The notes: generated by a model from the sequence alone, not told the origin. Shown: positions 1 to 9,520, numbered from the stretch's first letter. The stretch: 64,000 nucleotides of DNA from Allobosea sp. WAO (GCF_001509835.1 NZ_JXTJ01000003.1:124001-188000), one strand, 5' to 3'. Numbers and translations are program-made.

Positions 1-198
1 GATCTCGGCCTCGGCATCGTCGCGGAAGGCGTCGAGACGCCGGGACAGGAGGCCTTCCTGCGCCGGCATGGCTGCGGGCTCGCACAGGGCTACCGCTATG
101 CGCGCCCGGTCGCGGCGGCGCGTGTCCCCTTGCTCCTGCAGCAGCCAAACCTGTTCCCCGGCGCCTCCGCCATGCGTGACGACAGCGCCGCCGCCTGA
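1..198 (+). CDS. EAL-domain cyclic-di-GMP phosphodiesterase (3' end only)
   Basis: The reading frame is open from the first base and stops at 196-198, giving the last 65 residues of a protein whose start lies outside the window. It begins DLGLGIVAEGVET and continues to CGLAQGYRYARP, the typical last strand and helix of an EAL domain, where the conserved VAEGVE and QGY motifs occur. EAL domains hydrolyse cyclic di-GMP. The tail after the domain (about 25 residues, Ala-rich) has no recognisable motif. Whether a GGDEF or sensor domain precedes it cannot be seen. Confidence 0.85.
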   Translation, partial: DLGLGIVAEGVETPGQEAFLRRHGCGLAQGYRYARPVAAARVPLLLQQPNLFPGASAMRDDSAAA

Positions 199-273
199 TC
201 CTGCGCGCTGGTGGCGCCGCACTTTTCATGGCCGAATGGCGTTCATCCGAGCTTTGAAGCGAGTCGAACCCGC

Positions 274-1317
274 ATGCGTGCCTTCTATCATCCCGAGCAA
301 TCGCTCCACGATCCCCAGCAATATATGCGTTTCGGCCGCGTCGTCGCGCCGAAGGACCTGCCGGAGCGGACGGAAAAGCTGCTCGCCGCGCTCGCGCGCC
401 ACGGTATCTCGCCCGAGACTCCGCAGTTGCACGGCACGGCGCCGATCCTGGCCGTCCATGACGAGGGTTTCGTCCAGTTCCTTGAAACCGCCTGGGCGCG
501 CTGGCAGGAGCTGCCGGCCGAGCGCGGGCCGGAAGTCTGGCCTGCGACCTTCCCCTATTGGAGTGGCAGGCCGGACGAGGACAAACGCCCGCCTTGCCGC
601 CCGAGTGGCTTCCTCGGCCAGCTCGGTTGGTACCTCGGCGATCTCTCGGTGCCGATCGGCGAGCATGGCTGGCTCTCGACGTTGCGCTCGACCGAGACGG
701 CGGTCTCCGGCGCCGAGGCCGTTCTCGCCGGCGAGCGGGCTGTCTATGCACTGTGCCGCCCTTCCGGCCATCATGCCCGCGCCGACCGCGCCAGCGGCTT
801 CTGCTACCTCAACAACACCGCGATCGCCGCGCAGCGCCTGCGCAGCCGCTTCGGCAAGGTCGCTATCCTCGATGTCGATGCCCATCATGGCGACGGCACG
901 CAGCAGATCTTCTATCGGCGAGACGATGTGCTGACCGTTTCGATCCACGCTGACCCCTCGAACTACTACCCGTTCTTCACCGGCTATGACGATGAGCGCG
1001 GCAACGGGCCGGGCGAGGGCTGCAACCTCAACCTGCCGCTCGTCCACGGTGCTGGCGGGCCGGAAATGGAGGCAGCGGTCGACCGGGCCGGACGGGCGAT
1101 CCGCGAGTTCGGCGCAGACGCCCTCGTGCTGGCGCTCGGCTACGATGCGCACAAGGACGACCCGATCGGGGTGCTGAAGCTGGAAGCCGCCGATTTCGGC
1201 ACGATCGGCCGCCAGGTCAAGGCGATGGGCCTGCCAACGCTAGTGGTGCAGGAGGGCGGCTACGCCATCGAGGCGATCGGCGAGTGCCTCGATGCCTTCC
1301 TGGGCGGGTTCAAATAG
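274..1317 (+). CDS. Histone deacetylase family protein, acetylpolyamine amidohydrolase-like
   Basis: A 347-residue zinc-dependent deacetylase of the arginase/deacetylase fold. The family's charge-relay His pair (RPSGHHARA, about residues 163-170) and metal-binding LDVDAHHGDGT (about 199-209, zinc ligands Asp202 and His204) are present, as is the later YDAHKDD segment that supplies the third ligand. Length and N-terminus (MRAFYHPEQ) match bacterial acetylpolyamine amidohydrolases, so deacetylation of acetylated putrescine, cadaverine or spermidine is the likely job, although other small acetylamides are possible. An upstream in-frame start at 211 would add 21 residues unlike the family, so 274 is preferred. 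It stands alone, downstream of the EAL gene. Confidence 0.88.
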   Translation: MRAFYHPEQSLHDPQQYMRFGRVVAPKDLPERTEKLLAALARHGISPETPQLHGTAPILAVHDEGFVQFLETAWARWQELPAERGPEVWPATFPYWSGRPDEDKRPPCRPSGFLGQLGWYLGDLSVPIGEHGWLSTLRSTETAVSGAEAVLAGERAVYALCRPSGHHARADRASGFCYLNNTAIAAQRLRSRFGKVAILDVDAHHGDGTQQIFYRRDDVLTVSIHADPSNYYPFFTGYDDERGNGPGEGCNLNLPLVHGAGGPEMEAAVDRAGRAIREFGADALVLALGYDAHKDDPIGVLKLEAADFGTIGRQVKAMGLPTLVVQEGGYAIEAIGECLDAFLGGFK

Positions 1318-1322
1318 GGCTT

Positions 1323-1444
1323 CCTTCTCCCCTCGGGGGAGAAGGTCCCGGCAGGGGGATGAGGGCGCTTTGACTGGGTGAAACGGAGAAGGGGCGCTCG
1401 CGCGACCCTTCCCTCATCCGTCAGCGCTTCGCGAGGGGAGAAGG
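1323..1444. repeat. Intergenic inverted repeat
   Basis: Between the convergent deacetylase and msrA genes lies a palindromic element: CCTTCTCCCCTC at 1323-1334 is the exact reverse complement of GAGGGGAGAAGG at 1433-1444, with further short self-complementary blocks inside (for example a CCTTCTCC/GGAGAAGG hairpin at 1323-1344). Similar sequence recurs around 39541-39775. It looks like one of the short dispersed repeats common in Hyphomicrobiales rather than a coding sequence, and may also end transcription from both sides. Confidence 0.65.
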
Positions 1445-1461
1445 GGCTGTGTCGCGGATCG

Positions 1462-1968
1462 TTACTCCGCCGCCTCGCGCCGCGGCAGCACCCAGTCCGG
1501 CCGGACCCAATGGCAGGTATAGCCGGCCGGATAGCGTTCCAGATAATCCTGGTGCTCGGGCTCGGCCTCCCAGAAATCGCCCTCGGGCTTCACCTCGGTG
1601 ACGACCTTGCCCGGCCAGCGGCCCGACGTGTTCACCTCGGCGATCACCTCCTCGGCGACCTTCTTCTGCGCCTCGTCGACATAGTAGATGCCGGATCGGT
1701 AGCTGGTGCCGAGGTCGTTGCCCTGGCGGTTCAGCGTCGTCGGGTCATGAATCTGGAAGAAGAACTCGACCAGCTGCCGGTAACCGATCTTGGCGGGGTC
1801 GAAGACGATCTCGATACCCTCGGCATGGCTGCCGTGATTGCGATAGGTCGCATTCTTCACGTCGCCGCCGGTGTAGCCGACGCGGGTCGTCTCGACGCCG
1901 GGGAGCTTGCGGATCAGGTCCTGCATGCCCCAGAAGCAGCCGCCTGCGAGTACAGCACGTTCGGTCAT
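1462..1968 (-). CDS. msrA: Peptide-methionine (S)-S-oxide reductase MsrA
   Basis: A 168-residue enzyme that reduces methionine-S-sulfoxide, free or in proteins, using thioredoxin. The N-terminal GGCFWGMQ carries the catalytic Cys10 in the family's GCFWG motif; [12 protein letters not shown] and the [12 protein letters not shown] block are also diagnostic. A second Cys lies near the C-terminus (YTCHW) and could resolve the disulfide. The start at 1968 is fixed by a strong AGGAGG ribosome binding site seven bases upstream; an in-frame start at 2025 lacks one. The gene is monocistronic and convergent with the deacetylase gene. Confidence 0.95.
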   Translation of the reverse strand: MTERAVLAGGCFWGMQDLIRKLPGVETTRVGYTGGDVKNATYRNHGSHAEGIEIVFDPAKIGYRQLVEFFFQIHDPTTLNRQGNDLGTSYRSGIYYVDEAQKKVAEEVIAEVNTSGRWPGKVVTEVKPEGDFWEAEPEHQDYLERYPAGYTCHWVRPDWVLPRREAAE

Positions 1969-2132
1969 GTCAAACCTCCTTGATTGCGCCGAGATAAGCA
2001 TCGACAGGCGAATTCGCCACGTCACCGCGTTTGGTTACGGTTGGCAACGGTGATCGCATCAGGCGGCCGCCCGGAGACGGCCGCCGGGTTTCGGCTTGAG
2101 CCACGTCCTTCAGCCGTCACGGACCCGGGAAC

Positions 2133-3689
2133 TCAGATCACCGCCTCGATCAGGAACGGGCCCTTCCGGCCGAGCGCGCCCTTGAACAGCCTGGTGAATT
2201 CCTCGGCCGTGCTGGCGCGCCCGGCTTCGACACCCATGCTCTTCGCCATCGCCACCCAGTCGAGCGCTGGCTGGTCGATGTTCAGCATCTGCGTGGCGTT
2301 CTTGCCGAAATCATTGACGCCGACGGCCCGCATCTCACCATGCAGGATCGCATAGGTCCGGTTGGCGAAGATCACGGTGACGACGTCGAGGTTCTCGCGG
2401 GCCTGCGTCCACAGGCCTTGGACCGTGTACATGCCCGAGCCGTCGGCCTGCATGCCGATGACCTTGCGATCCGGGCAGGCGACCGCCGCGCCGATCGCCA
2501 GCGGGATGCCCTCGCCGATGGCGCCCCCGGTGAGCTGTATATAGTCGTGCTGCGGCGCGTGATGGCACTGCGCATAGAACATCCGGCCCGACGAGATCGA
2601 CTCGTCGCAGATGATGCTGTTCTCCGGCAGCAGGGTCGAGACGATGGTGCAGACCTTGTCGGCGTCGAGCGTGCCCGTCGGGAGCGTTCCGTTCGCGGGG
2701 GCGGCTTCGGCGATGAAGGCCGGGGCGATGGCGCGGGCCGACAATTCGTCCGCCAGCGCCGCGATCGCGCCGGACAGGTCATCGCCGGGCGCTGCGAGCG
2801 TCTCGACCTGGCAGGCGTCATGGACGAGCCGGCCGGGCTTGCCGGGATAGGCGAAGAAGCCGACCGGCACCTGCGCGCCGACCAGCACCAGAAGGTCGAC
2901 GTTCTCGAGCTGCTTCAGCGCCATGTCGATCGGGTAGGGCACCTTCGGCAGCGCGACGCGCCCGGCGCCGCGTTCGATGCGTCCGTTCGACATCTGGCCG
3001 AAGACGCGCGCGCCGGTCGCCGCGCAGATCCGCGCGGCCATCTCCATCGGATCCTCGCGCAGTGCCAGGCCGGTCATCATCAGCGCGGCGCGCGAGCCGT
3101 GCTTGCGCAGCAGCGCCGCGATGTCCCGCACCCGGGCTGGGTCGGCGCTCTTCAGGGCCGGAACCTTGGTCGCCGCGAGCGCCGCGGGCTCGACGCTGCC
3201 CCAGGCGCAGTCGGCCGGCAGGATCACCGTGGTGACGCCGGGCAGGGAGAGCGAGGCGGCATAGGCCTCGCCGATCGCCGGGCCGACATCCTCCGGGTTC
3301 TCGATGCGGCGGACGAAATGCGACATCGGCCAGGCCAGCCCCTCGATGTCGCTGGTCAACGGCGCGTCGTGCTGGAGATGGTAGGTCGCGTGATCCCCGA
3401 CGACATTGATCATCGGCGTGCGGGCACGCTTGGCGTTGTGCATGTTGGCGAGCGCGTTCGCCATGCCCGGCCCGCAATGCAGCAGCGTCGCCGCGGGCTT
3501 GTCGGCCATGCGGGCATAGCCGTCGGCGGCGCCGGTCACCACGCCCTCGAACAGGCCGAGCACGCAGCGCATCTGGGGCTTGCGGTCGAGCGCCGCGACG
3601 AAATGCATTTCGGAGGTGCCGGGGTTGGCGAAGCAGACGTCGACGCCGTTGATGAGGAGGGTGTCGCAGAGGCGGTCGGCGCCGTTCAT
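2133..3689 (-). CDS. Thiamine-diphosphate-dependent enzyme, acetolactate synthase large-subunit-like
   Basis: A 518-residue protein of the pyruvate decarboxylase/acetolactate synthase superfamily. The N-terminal Pyr domain begins MNGADRLCDTLLINGVDVCF and has the FEGVVTGAADGYARM segment with the catalytic Glu that activates the cofactor; the C-terminal PP domain has the GDGS-type metal/diphosphate motif (QADGSGMYT). It is shorter than true IlvB (about 560-590 residues) and no small regulatory subunit is nearby, so it is probably not the biosynthetic acetolactate synthase; a 2-ketoacid decarboxylase or benzoylformate-decarboxylase-like role is as likely. The start at 3689 aligns with the family; an in-frame extension to 3824 does not. 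It diverges from the NitT/TauT ABC operon. Confidence 0.82.
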   Translation of the reverse strand: MNGADRLCDTLLINGVDVCFANPGTSEMHFVAALDRKPQMRCVLGLFEGVVTGAADGYARMADKPAATLLHCGPGMANALANMHNAKRARTPMINVVGDHATYHLQHDAPLTSDIEGLAWPMSHFVRRIENPEDVGPAIGEAYAASLSLPGVTTVILPADCAWGSVEPAALAATKVPALKSADPARVRDIAALLRKHGSRAALMMTGLALREDPMEMAARICAATGARVFGQMSNGRIERGAGRVALPKVPYPIDMALKQLENVDLLVLVGAQVPVGFFAYPGKPGRLVHDACQVETLAAPGDDLSGAIAALADELSARAIAPAFIAEAAPANGTLPTGTLDADKVCTIVSTLLPENSIICDESISSGRMFYAQCHHAPQHDYIQLTGGAIGEGIPLAIGAAVACPDRKVIGMQADGSGMYTVQGLWTQARENLDVVTVIFANRTYAILHGEMRAVGVNDFGKNATQMLNIDQPALDWVAMAKSMGVEAGRASTAEEFTRLFKGALGRKGPFLIEAVI

Positions 3690-3922
3690 TCGGGAAACCT
3701 CGTCCAGATGGCGCTCCGCGCCGGGGAGGCGAGGGGAAGAGATATCCCCTTTGCTGTCAAACAAGAGAAATTCATTGCCTCCCCCAGCGGCGTTGATGCC
3801 GGCTTGACTGATTTGCATAGGCATTTAACCTGCCTTGGAACAAAGGTTGCATCGTGCCACGACGAGGCTGTTTTGAGCTCCGCCGCGCGAGGCCGGCGCA
3901 GATATCAGGGGAAGGGTTTCGG
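3690..3922. promoter_or_regulatory. Divergent promoter region between the ThDP enzyme and the ABC operon
   Basis: This 233-base gap separates two divergent start codons, so it must contain promoters for both. It is more AT-rich around 3755-3850 than the flanking genes. A TTGACT at 3804-3809 is a reasonable rightward -35 candidate, with a weak TAACCT 16 bases later; no convincing operator palindrome was found. Confidence 0.3.
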
Positions 3923-4885
3923 ATGACGGGTATCAAGCGTATCGGAGCGGCGGCAGGCCTCGGGCTTGCGGCATTCCTGGCGGCGGGCGCCGCCCAGGCG
4001 CAGACCAAGGTGACGATCGGCATGTCCGGCTGGACCGGCTTCGCGCCGCTCACGCTTGCCAAGGAAGCCGGCATCTTCGCCAAGAACGGCCTCGACGTGA
4101 CGATCAAGAAGATTCCGCAGAAGGACCGCCATCTCGCCATCGCCTCGGGCGACATCCAGTGCGCCGCGACTACGGTCGAGACCTGGATCGTCTGGGATGC
4201 CGCCGGCATCAAGACCAAGCAGATCTTCCAGCTCGACAAGAGCTACGGCGCCGACGGCATGGCCGTGCGTTCCGCGACCGGCTCGATCAAGGATCTCAAG
4301 GGCAAGACGGTCGCCGCCTCTGCGCCCGGCACCTCGCCCTATTTCGCCCTTGCCTGGTTCCTCAAGGAGAACGGCATGTCGGTGAAGGACGTCAATGTCG
4401 TGAACATGGAGCCGGGTCCGGCGGCGCAGGCCTTCATCGCCGGCCAGAACGACGCGGCGATGACCTATGAGCCCTATCTCTCGGCGGTGCGCGACAAGCC
4501 CGATTCCGGCAAGATCATCGCGACCACGCTCGACTATCCGATGGTGATGGACACCTTCGGCTGCACGCCGAAGTTCCTGAGCGAGAACGATGCCGCAGCG
4601 CAGGCGCTGACCAAGAGCTATTTCGAAGCGCTCGAGATGATCAAGGCCGAGAAGGACAAGGCCTATACGATCATGGGCGCCGACGTGAAGCAGTCGGGCG
4701 AGCAGTTCGGCAAGTCGGCCGGCTTCCTGCGCTGGTCCGATGCCGAGGGCAACAAGACGTTCTTCGCCGGCGACTGGCAGGCCTTCACCAACAAGGCGGC
4801 CGACCTCCTGCTCGAGATCGGCCTGATCAAGACGAAGCCGGACATCAACACGCTGGTCGAGACGAAGTACGTCGCCGGCAAGTGA
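3923..4885 (+). CDS. ABC transporter substrate-binding protein, NitT/TauT type
   Basis: A 320-residue periplasmic binding protein. The first 27 residues are a signal peptide (basic MTGIKR, then an Ala/Leu-rich core ending AAQAQ). The mature part follows the NMT1/TauA-like fold of the nitrate/sulfonate/taurine class: TKVTIGMSGWTGFAPLTLAK at the start, GLDVTIKKIPQKDRHLAIASGDIQ, and the DLKGKTVAAS.PGTSPYF block typical of the ligand cleft. The ligand cannot be read from sequence; nitrate, sulfonates, pyrimidine precursors and aromatic acids are all known for this class. The chosen ATG follows a GGGGAAGGG stretch. It heads a four-gene operon. Confidence 0.9.
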   Translation: MTGIKRIGAAAGLGLAAFLAAGAAQAQTKVTIGMSGWTGFAPLTLAKEAGIFAKNGLDVTIKKIPQKDRHLAIASGDIQCAATTVETWIVWDAAGIKTKQIFQLDKSYGADGMAVRSATGSIKDLKGKTVAASAPGTSPYFALAWFLKENGMSVKDVNVVNMEPGPAAQAFIAGQNDAAMTYEPYLSAVRDKPDSGKIIATTLDYPMVMDTFGCTPKFLSENDAAAQALTKSYFEALEMIKAEKDKAYTIMGADVKQSGEQFGKSAGFLRWSDAEGNKTFFAGDWQAFTNKAADLLLEIGLIKTKPDINTLVETKYVAGK

Positions 4886-5397
4886 GCGATGATGTCCTGC
4901 CGGATGTGCTGACGCCCGGCCTGCGTGTCGTCTTCTGCGGCACGCAGGCCGGAGCGGCCTCCGCCCGGCGGGGCGCCTACTATGCCGGCCCCGGCAACAA
5001 GTTCTGGAAGACGCTGTTCGATACAGGGCTGATTCCTCAGCCGCTGGGTCCTTCGGATTTCCCGGATTTGCCGCGATACGGCATCGGCTTCACCGACGTC
5101 GCGAAAGCGACGTCGGGGCCCGACTCGGCGTTGACGCGGCAGCATTTCGATATCGCGGGCTTCCTGGCGAAGCTTCATGTGCATGCTCCGTCGATCATCG
5201 CGTTCAACGGCAAGCGTGCTGCTCAGGCTGCGCTGGGGGAGGAAAGGGGACATGGGCTCGCCTATGGTCTCCAGCCCTCTCGCCTTGTAGGAAGCCGCGT
5301 CTTCATCCTGCCCTCAACCTCCGGGGCGGCCTCCGGCTACTGGTCCATCGAGCCCTGGCGTGAACTCGCCGCTCTCGTGAAAGAAACAAGTTTCTGA
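4882..5397 (+). CDS. MUG/TDG-family mismatch-specific DNA glycosylase
   Basis: A 171-residue protein of the uracil-DNA glycosylase superfamily, closest to the MUG/TDG group that removes uracil or thymine from G:U and G:T mismatches. VVFCGTQAGAASARRGAYYAGPGNKFW (about residues 16-42) aligns with the E. coli Mug segment that contains GINPG and ANRFW, and LPSTSGAAS (143-151) with its LPNPSGLS loop. The catalytic Asn of GINPG is replaced: the motif here reads GTQAG with Gln22. It starts at a GTG that overlaps the stop of the binding-protein gene by four bases, so it is translationally coupled into an ABC operon, a surprising place for a repair gene. Confidence 0.8.
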   Translation: MSDDVLPDVLTPGLRVVFCGTQAGAASARRGAYYAGPGNKFWKTLFDTGLIPQPLGPSDFPDLPRYGIGFTDVAKATSGPDSALTRQHFDIAGFLAKLHVHAPSIIAFNGKRAAQAALGEERGHGLAYGLQPSRLVGSRVFILPSTSGAASGYWSIEPWRELAALVKETSF

Positions 5398-5399
5398 CG

Positions 5400-6169
5400 A
5401 TGAAACCCCTCCAGCCGGTCTCCGGCGGCGTCCGCATCGGTTACGGCGTCGCCTTCTTCGCGCTTTTCGTCGCCTTCTGGTCGGTCGCGACCTTCGGCGG
5501 CTATGTCCAGAAGCTCTTCCTCGCCGATCCCCTGACCATGATGGCGGAAGGCTGGAACCTGCTCACCGTCCACGGCTTCATGTTCGATATCGGCATGACG
5601 ATCTGGCGCGTGCTCGGCGGCTTCGTGCTGGCGGTGCTCGTCGCGCTGCCGCTCGGCATCCTGATGGGCGCCTACAAGCCGATCGAGGCCTTCCTCGAGC
5701 CCTTCGTCTCCTTCGCGCGCTATCTGCCGGCCTCGGCTTTCATTCCGTTGCTGATCCTCTGGGCCGGCATCGGCGAGACCCAGAAGCTGCTCGTCATCTT
5801 CATCGGCTCGGTCTTCCAGATCATCCTGATGATCGCGGTTTCCGTCGGCTCGATCCGGCGTGATCTGGTGGATGCGGCCTATACGCTGGGTGCCAGCGAT
5901 TCCTCGGTGGTGCGCCGGGTGCTGCTGCCGAACGCAGCTCCCGAGATCGCCGAGATCTTCCGCCTCGTGCTCGGCTGGGCCTGGACCTATGTCATCGTCG
6001 CCGAGCTGATCGGTTCGTCCTCCGGCATCGGCCATATGATCGTCGACAGCCAGGCGCTGCTCAACACCGGGCAGATCATCTTCGGCATCATCGTCATCGG
6101 CCTGATCGGCCTGATCTCCGATTTCCTGTTCAAGGCGGTCAACCAGCGCCTGTTTCCGTGGGCGCAGGC

Positions 6170-6173
<4 letters not shown>
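5400..6173 (+). CDS. ABC transporter permease, NitT/TauT type
   Basis: A 257-residue inner-membrane subunit of the binding-protein-dependent transport family. About six hydrophobic segments are evident (for example AFFALFVAFWSVATFGGY near the N-terminus and IIFGIIVIGLIGLISDFLF near the end). The ATPase-coupling EAA loop is recognisable in DAAYTLGASDSSVVRRVLLPNAAPEI. It starts three bases after the glycosylase stop and overlaps the ATPase gene by four bases. It forms the membrane channel for the upstream binding protein. Confidence 0.92.
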
Positions 6174-6955
<782 letters not shown>

Positions 6956-7033
6956 GGTGGGTGCCGCAGCGGCACCGCGCTGCGGTTGCATGCTGGGACG
7001 GGCCCGGCGGCACTGGCGGCCGCTAGGGTGAAA

Positions 7034-7148
7034 CCCCATCTTTCCTGCAAATGGGGCTGACCGCCGCGATATGCGGTCCGCTTAGGGCGGAATTGCATTG
7101 GCTCATCTGCCGCAAGGCGGGGCGCCATTGCCATCTTTGCCTGCAAAG
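7034..7148 (+). promoter_or_regulatory. Structured leader of the cyclopropane fatty acid synthase gene
   Basis: The 216-base gap before the synthase gene holds several short perfect hairpins: CCCCAT (7034-7039) with ATGGGG (7051-7056), GACCGC (7059-7064) with GCGGTC (7073-7078), and CTTTGC/GCAAAG at 7135-7148. The first and last share a repeated sequence, CATCTTT followed by CCTGCAAA, about 97 bases apart. This is more order than expected in a plain gap and suggests an mRNA leader, but I cannot match it to a known riboswitch. Confidence 0.4.
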
Positions 7149-7171
7149 GGGCACTGCCATGAGGTGGGGCC

Positions 7172-8386
7172 ATGCGCGCACTGATTGCAAGGATGCTGTC
7201 CCGGTTGGTCCGGGAACCCAGGATTGACGTCGTCTTCGCCGATGGATCGCTGCATTCGGCCGGGTCGGGCACGACCCCGGCCGTGCGGCTGAGGATTGCC
7301 GATCGCGAGACCGAATGGCGGCTCGCGCTCGATCCCGAGCTTGCCCTTGGCGAGGCGGTGATGGATGGCCGCGTCATCGTCGAGCGCGGCACGCTCTATC
7401 AGCTGCTCGAAGCCTTGGTCTGCGGGCTGTCGCGCCAGCCGCCCTCGGCCTGGGCCGGGGCTTTGGGGCGGCTGCGGGCTTCGCTCCGCCGCATAAAGCA
7501 GCACAACACGCCGAGCTGGGCGAAAAGCAACGTCCACCACCACTACGATCTCAAGCGAGCCTTCTTCGAGCTCTTCCTCGACGCCGACCAGCAATATTCC
7601 TGCGCCTTCTTCGAGCGGCCGGACGCCACGCTGGAGGAGGCGCAGGAGGCCAAGAAGCGTCGGATCGCCGCGAAGCTGGCGCTGGAGCCAGGCCAGCGGG
7701 TTCTCGACATCGGCAGCGGCTGGGGCGGGCTCGGCCTGAGCATCGCGCGCCAGACCGGCGGCCACGTCACCGGCATCACGCTTTCGGAGGAGCAGTTCGC
7801 CCGCTCCAGCGAGCGCGCGGCGGAGTCCGGCCTGCCGGTCGAGTTCCGCCTGCAGGACTATCGCGACGTGAAGGAGCGCTTCGACCGGGTCGTCTCGGTC
7901 GGCATGTTCGAGCATGTCGGCGTCGGCTACTACCGTGACTACTTCCGCAAGATCTCGGAGCTGCTCGTCGATGACGGCGTCGCGCTGATCCATACGATCG
8001 GGCGCGCCACGCCGCCCGGCGCCACCAATCCCTTCATCGCCAAGCATATCTTCCCGGGCGGCTATATCCCGGCCCTGTCGGAGATATCGGCCGCCGTCGA
8101 GAAGGAAGGGCTGGTCATCGCCGATGTCGAGGTGCTGCGCCTGCACTATGCGCAGACGCTGAAGGCCTGGCGCGAGCGCTTCCTGGCGCGCCGCGGCGAG
8201 GCTGTCGAGATGTATGACGAGCGCTTCGCCAGGATGTGGGAGTTCTATCTCGCGGCCTCCGAGGCGAGCTTCCGCTATGACGGGCTGGTCGTCTTCCAGC
8301 TCCAGCTCGCCAAGCGCCTCGATACGCTGCCGATGACGCGCGACTACATGGTGCCGGGCGTCGCCGCCGGGGCGGGGCCGACATAG
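7172..8386 (+). CDS. cfa: Cyclopropane-fatty-acyl-phospholipid synthase family protein
   Basis: A 404-residue S-adenosylmethionine-dependent enzyme that adds a methylene bridge to the double bond of membrane phospholipid acyl chains, or a closely related fatty-acid methyltransferase. The AdoMet motif LDIGSGWGGLGL is at about 178-189; SNVHHHYDLKRAFFELFLD (119-137), HVTGITLSEEQF and the VSVGMFEHVG block are hallmarks of the family. The N-terminal 110 residues form the smaller lipid-facing domain. A GAGGTGG ribosome binding site precedes the start. The 3' end overlaps the end of the convergent HTH-citrate synthase gene by 43 bases. Confidence 0.9.
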   Translation: MRALIARMLSRLVREPRIDVVFADGSLHSAGSGTTPAVRLRIADRETEWRLALDPELALGEAVMDGRVIVERGTLYQLLEALVCGLSRQPPSAWAGALGRLRASLRRIKQHNTPSWAKSNVHHHYDLKRAFFELFLDADQQYSCAFFERPDATLEEAQEAKKRRIAAKLALEPGQRVLDIGSGWGGLGLSIARQTGGHVTGITLSEEQFARSSERAAESGLPVEFRLQDYRDVKERFDRVVSVGMFEHVGVGYYRDYFRKISELLVDDGVALIHTIGRATPPGATNPFIAKHIFPGGYIPALSEISAAVEKEGLVIADVEVLRLHYAQTLKAWRERFLARRGEAVEMYDERFARMWEFYLAASEASFRYDGLVVFQLQLAKRLDTLPMTRDYMVPGVAAGAGPT

Positions 8387-9501
8387 CGGGCACGCGGCCG
8401 GATCAGTCTTCCGGTCTCGTTCTGCTCCAGCGCATGGGCGAGCCAGCCGGAGCAGCGCGCGGCTGCGAAGATCTGGAAGGGCGCGTCCGCCGGCAGGCCG
8501 AACCGCGCAGCGAGCGCGGCCAGCGCGAAATCGATGTTCGGCTCTTCTCCGGTCAGCGCAGCGATGGCGGCCTGCGCCCGCGCATAGGCGGGCTGCAGCG
8601 CGAAGGCTTCCAGCAGCACCCGCGCCCGCGGATCTCCGTCGGTGTAGAGCGGGTGGCCGAAGCCCGGCAGCCCCGCGCCGGTCTCCAGCCGCGCCGCGAG
8701 GGTCGTCTCCAGGCCGTCGCGCGCGATATCCCGCATCAGCGCCAGCACCCGAGGCGCGATGCCGCCATGTAAGGGGCCGGAGAGCGCGGCGAGGCCCGCC
8801 ATCGCGCAGGCGGCGAGCGAGGCCCCGGTCGAGGCGGTGACGCGGGCCGCGAAGGTCGAGGCGTTGAGCTCATGGTCGGCGAGCAGCACCAGCGCGCGCC
8901 GGATTGGCTCGGCGCCTTCCACTTCGCAGCCCCAGGCTCGCGCCAGCCTCGCATGGATCGGCCCTTCGCCCGGCTCGCCGGCGATGGCGTCGACCAGCGC
9001 GTCGAGCACGGCGGCGGCTTCGAGATAGAGCGCCTTCTTGGCCCGCCCGGCCATCGGCCGGTCGCTCGCGGCCCGTGCAGCGATCACTGCGAATGTCCGC
9101 GCCAGCGGCTCGCCCGGCGGCACGATCGTCGCCTGCGGCGGGAAGCGTTGGGAGCCGCAATCCCAGAGCAGGCGGGCGATATCCTCCAGCTTGGCGTTCT
9201 CGGCGAGGCGCGCCGCATCCTGCCCGCGATACCAGAGGCCGCCGCGCTCGATCGTGGTGATGGCGGAGGCCAGCACCGGCTCGCCATAGGCGATCGCATC
9301 CTCCGCGATCGCGGCCGGACGACGGCCGCGCGCCTTGCGATGCTCCAGCCGGGCGACGTCCTCGGCCCGGTAGAGGCTGCGGCGCGAATCTCCGGCATCG
9401 CTGCGCGCCTCGATCAGCCCGCGGCTGACATAGGCGTAGAGCGTCTGCGGCTTCAGGCGCAGCCGCGCCATCGCCTCCTGAGCCGTCAGCCAGTCCTGCA
9501 T
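8344..9501 (-). CDS. Citrate synthase family protein with N-terminal helix-turn-helix
   Basis: A 385-residue protein with two parts. Residues 1-55 (WLTAQEAMARLRLKPQTLYAYVSRGL then YRAEDVARL) are a MerR/excisionase-type winged helix-turn-helix. From about 70 it is a citrate-synthase fold with the three catalytic regions: LADHELNASTF, GPLHGG and GFGHPLYTDGDPRA, so the His, His and Asp used for condensing oxaloacetate or a similar acid with an acyl-CoA are kept. The 385-residue length fits a compact synthase plus the HTH. The start is set by GGAGGAGCG just upstream. It diverges from a second citrate-synthase-like gene with a 97-base gap. Enzyme, regulator, or both are possible. Confidence 0.85.
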   Translation of the reverse strand: MQDWLTAQEAMARLRLKPQTLYAYVSRGLIEARSDAGDSRRSLYRAEDVARLEHRKARGRRPAAIAEDAIAYGEPVLASAITTIERGGLWYRGQDAARLAENAKLEDIARLLWDCGSQRFPPQATIVPPGEPLARTFAVIAARAASDRPMAGRAKKALYLEAAAVLDALVDAIAGEPGEGPIHARLARAWGCEVEGAEPIRRALVLLADHELNASTFAARVTASTGASLAACAMAGLAALSGPLHGGIAPRVLALMRDIARDGLETTLAARLETGAGLPGFGHPLYTDGDPRARVLLEAFALQPAYARAQAAIAALTGEEPNIDFALAALAARFGLPADAPFQIFAAARCSGWLAHALEQNETGRLIRPRARYVGPAPAATPGTM

Positions 9502-9520
9502 CGCTCCTCCATCCGATACA

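Noticed and set aside
2340..3926. Long plus-strand frame of 528 codons
   Set aside because: It is the mirror of the ThDP enzyme gene in a high-GC genome; its composition (Arg/Gly/His-rich, no motif) is that of an antisense shadow.
7034..7148. cfa leader as a known SAM riboswitch
   Set aside because: The stems and loops do not match the SAM-I or SAM-II consensus that I can recall, so it is only reported as a structured leader.
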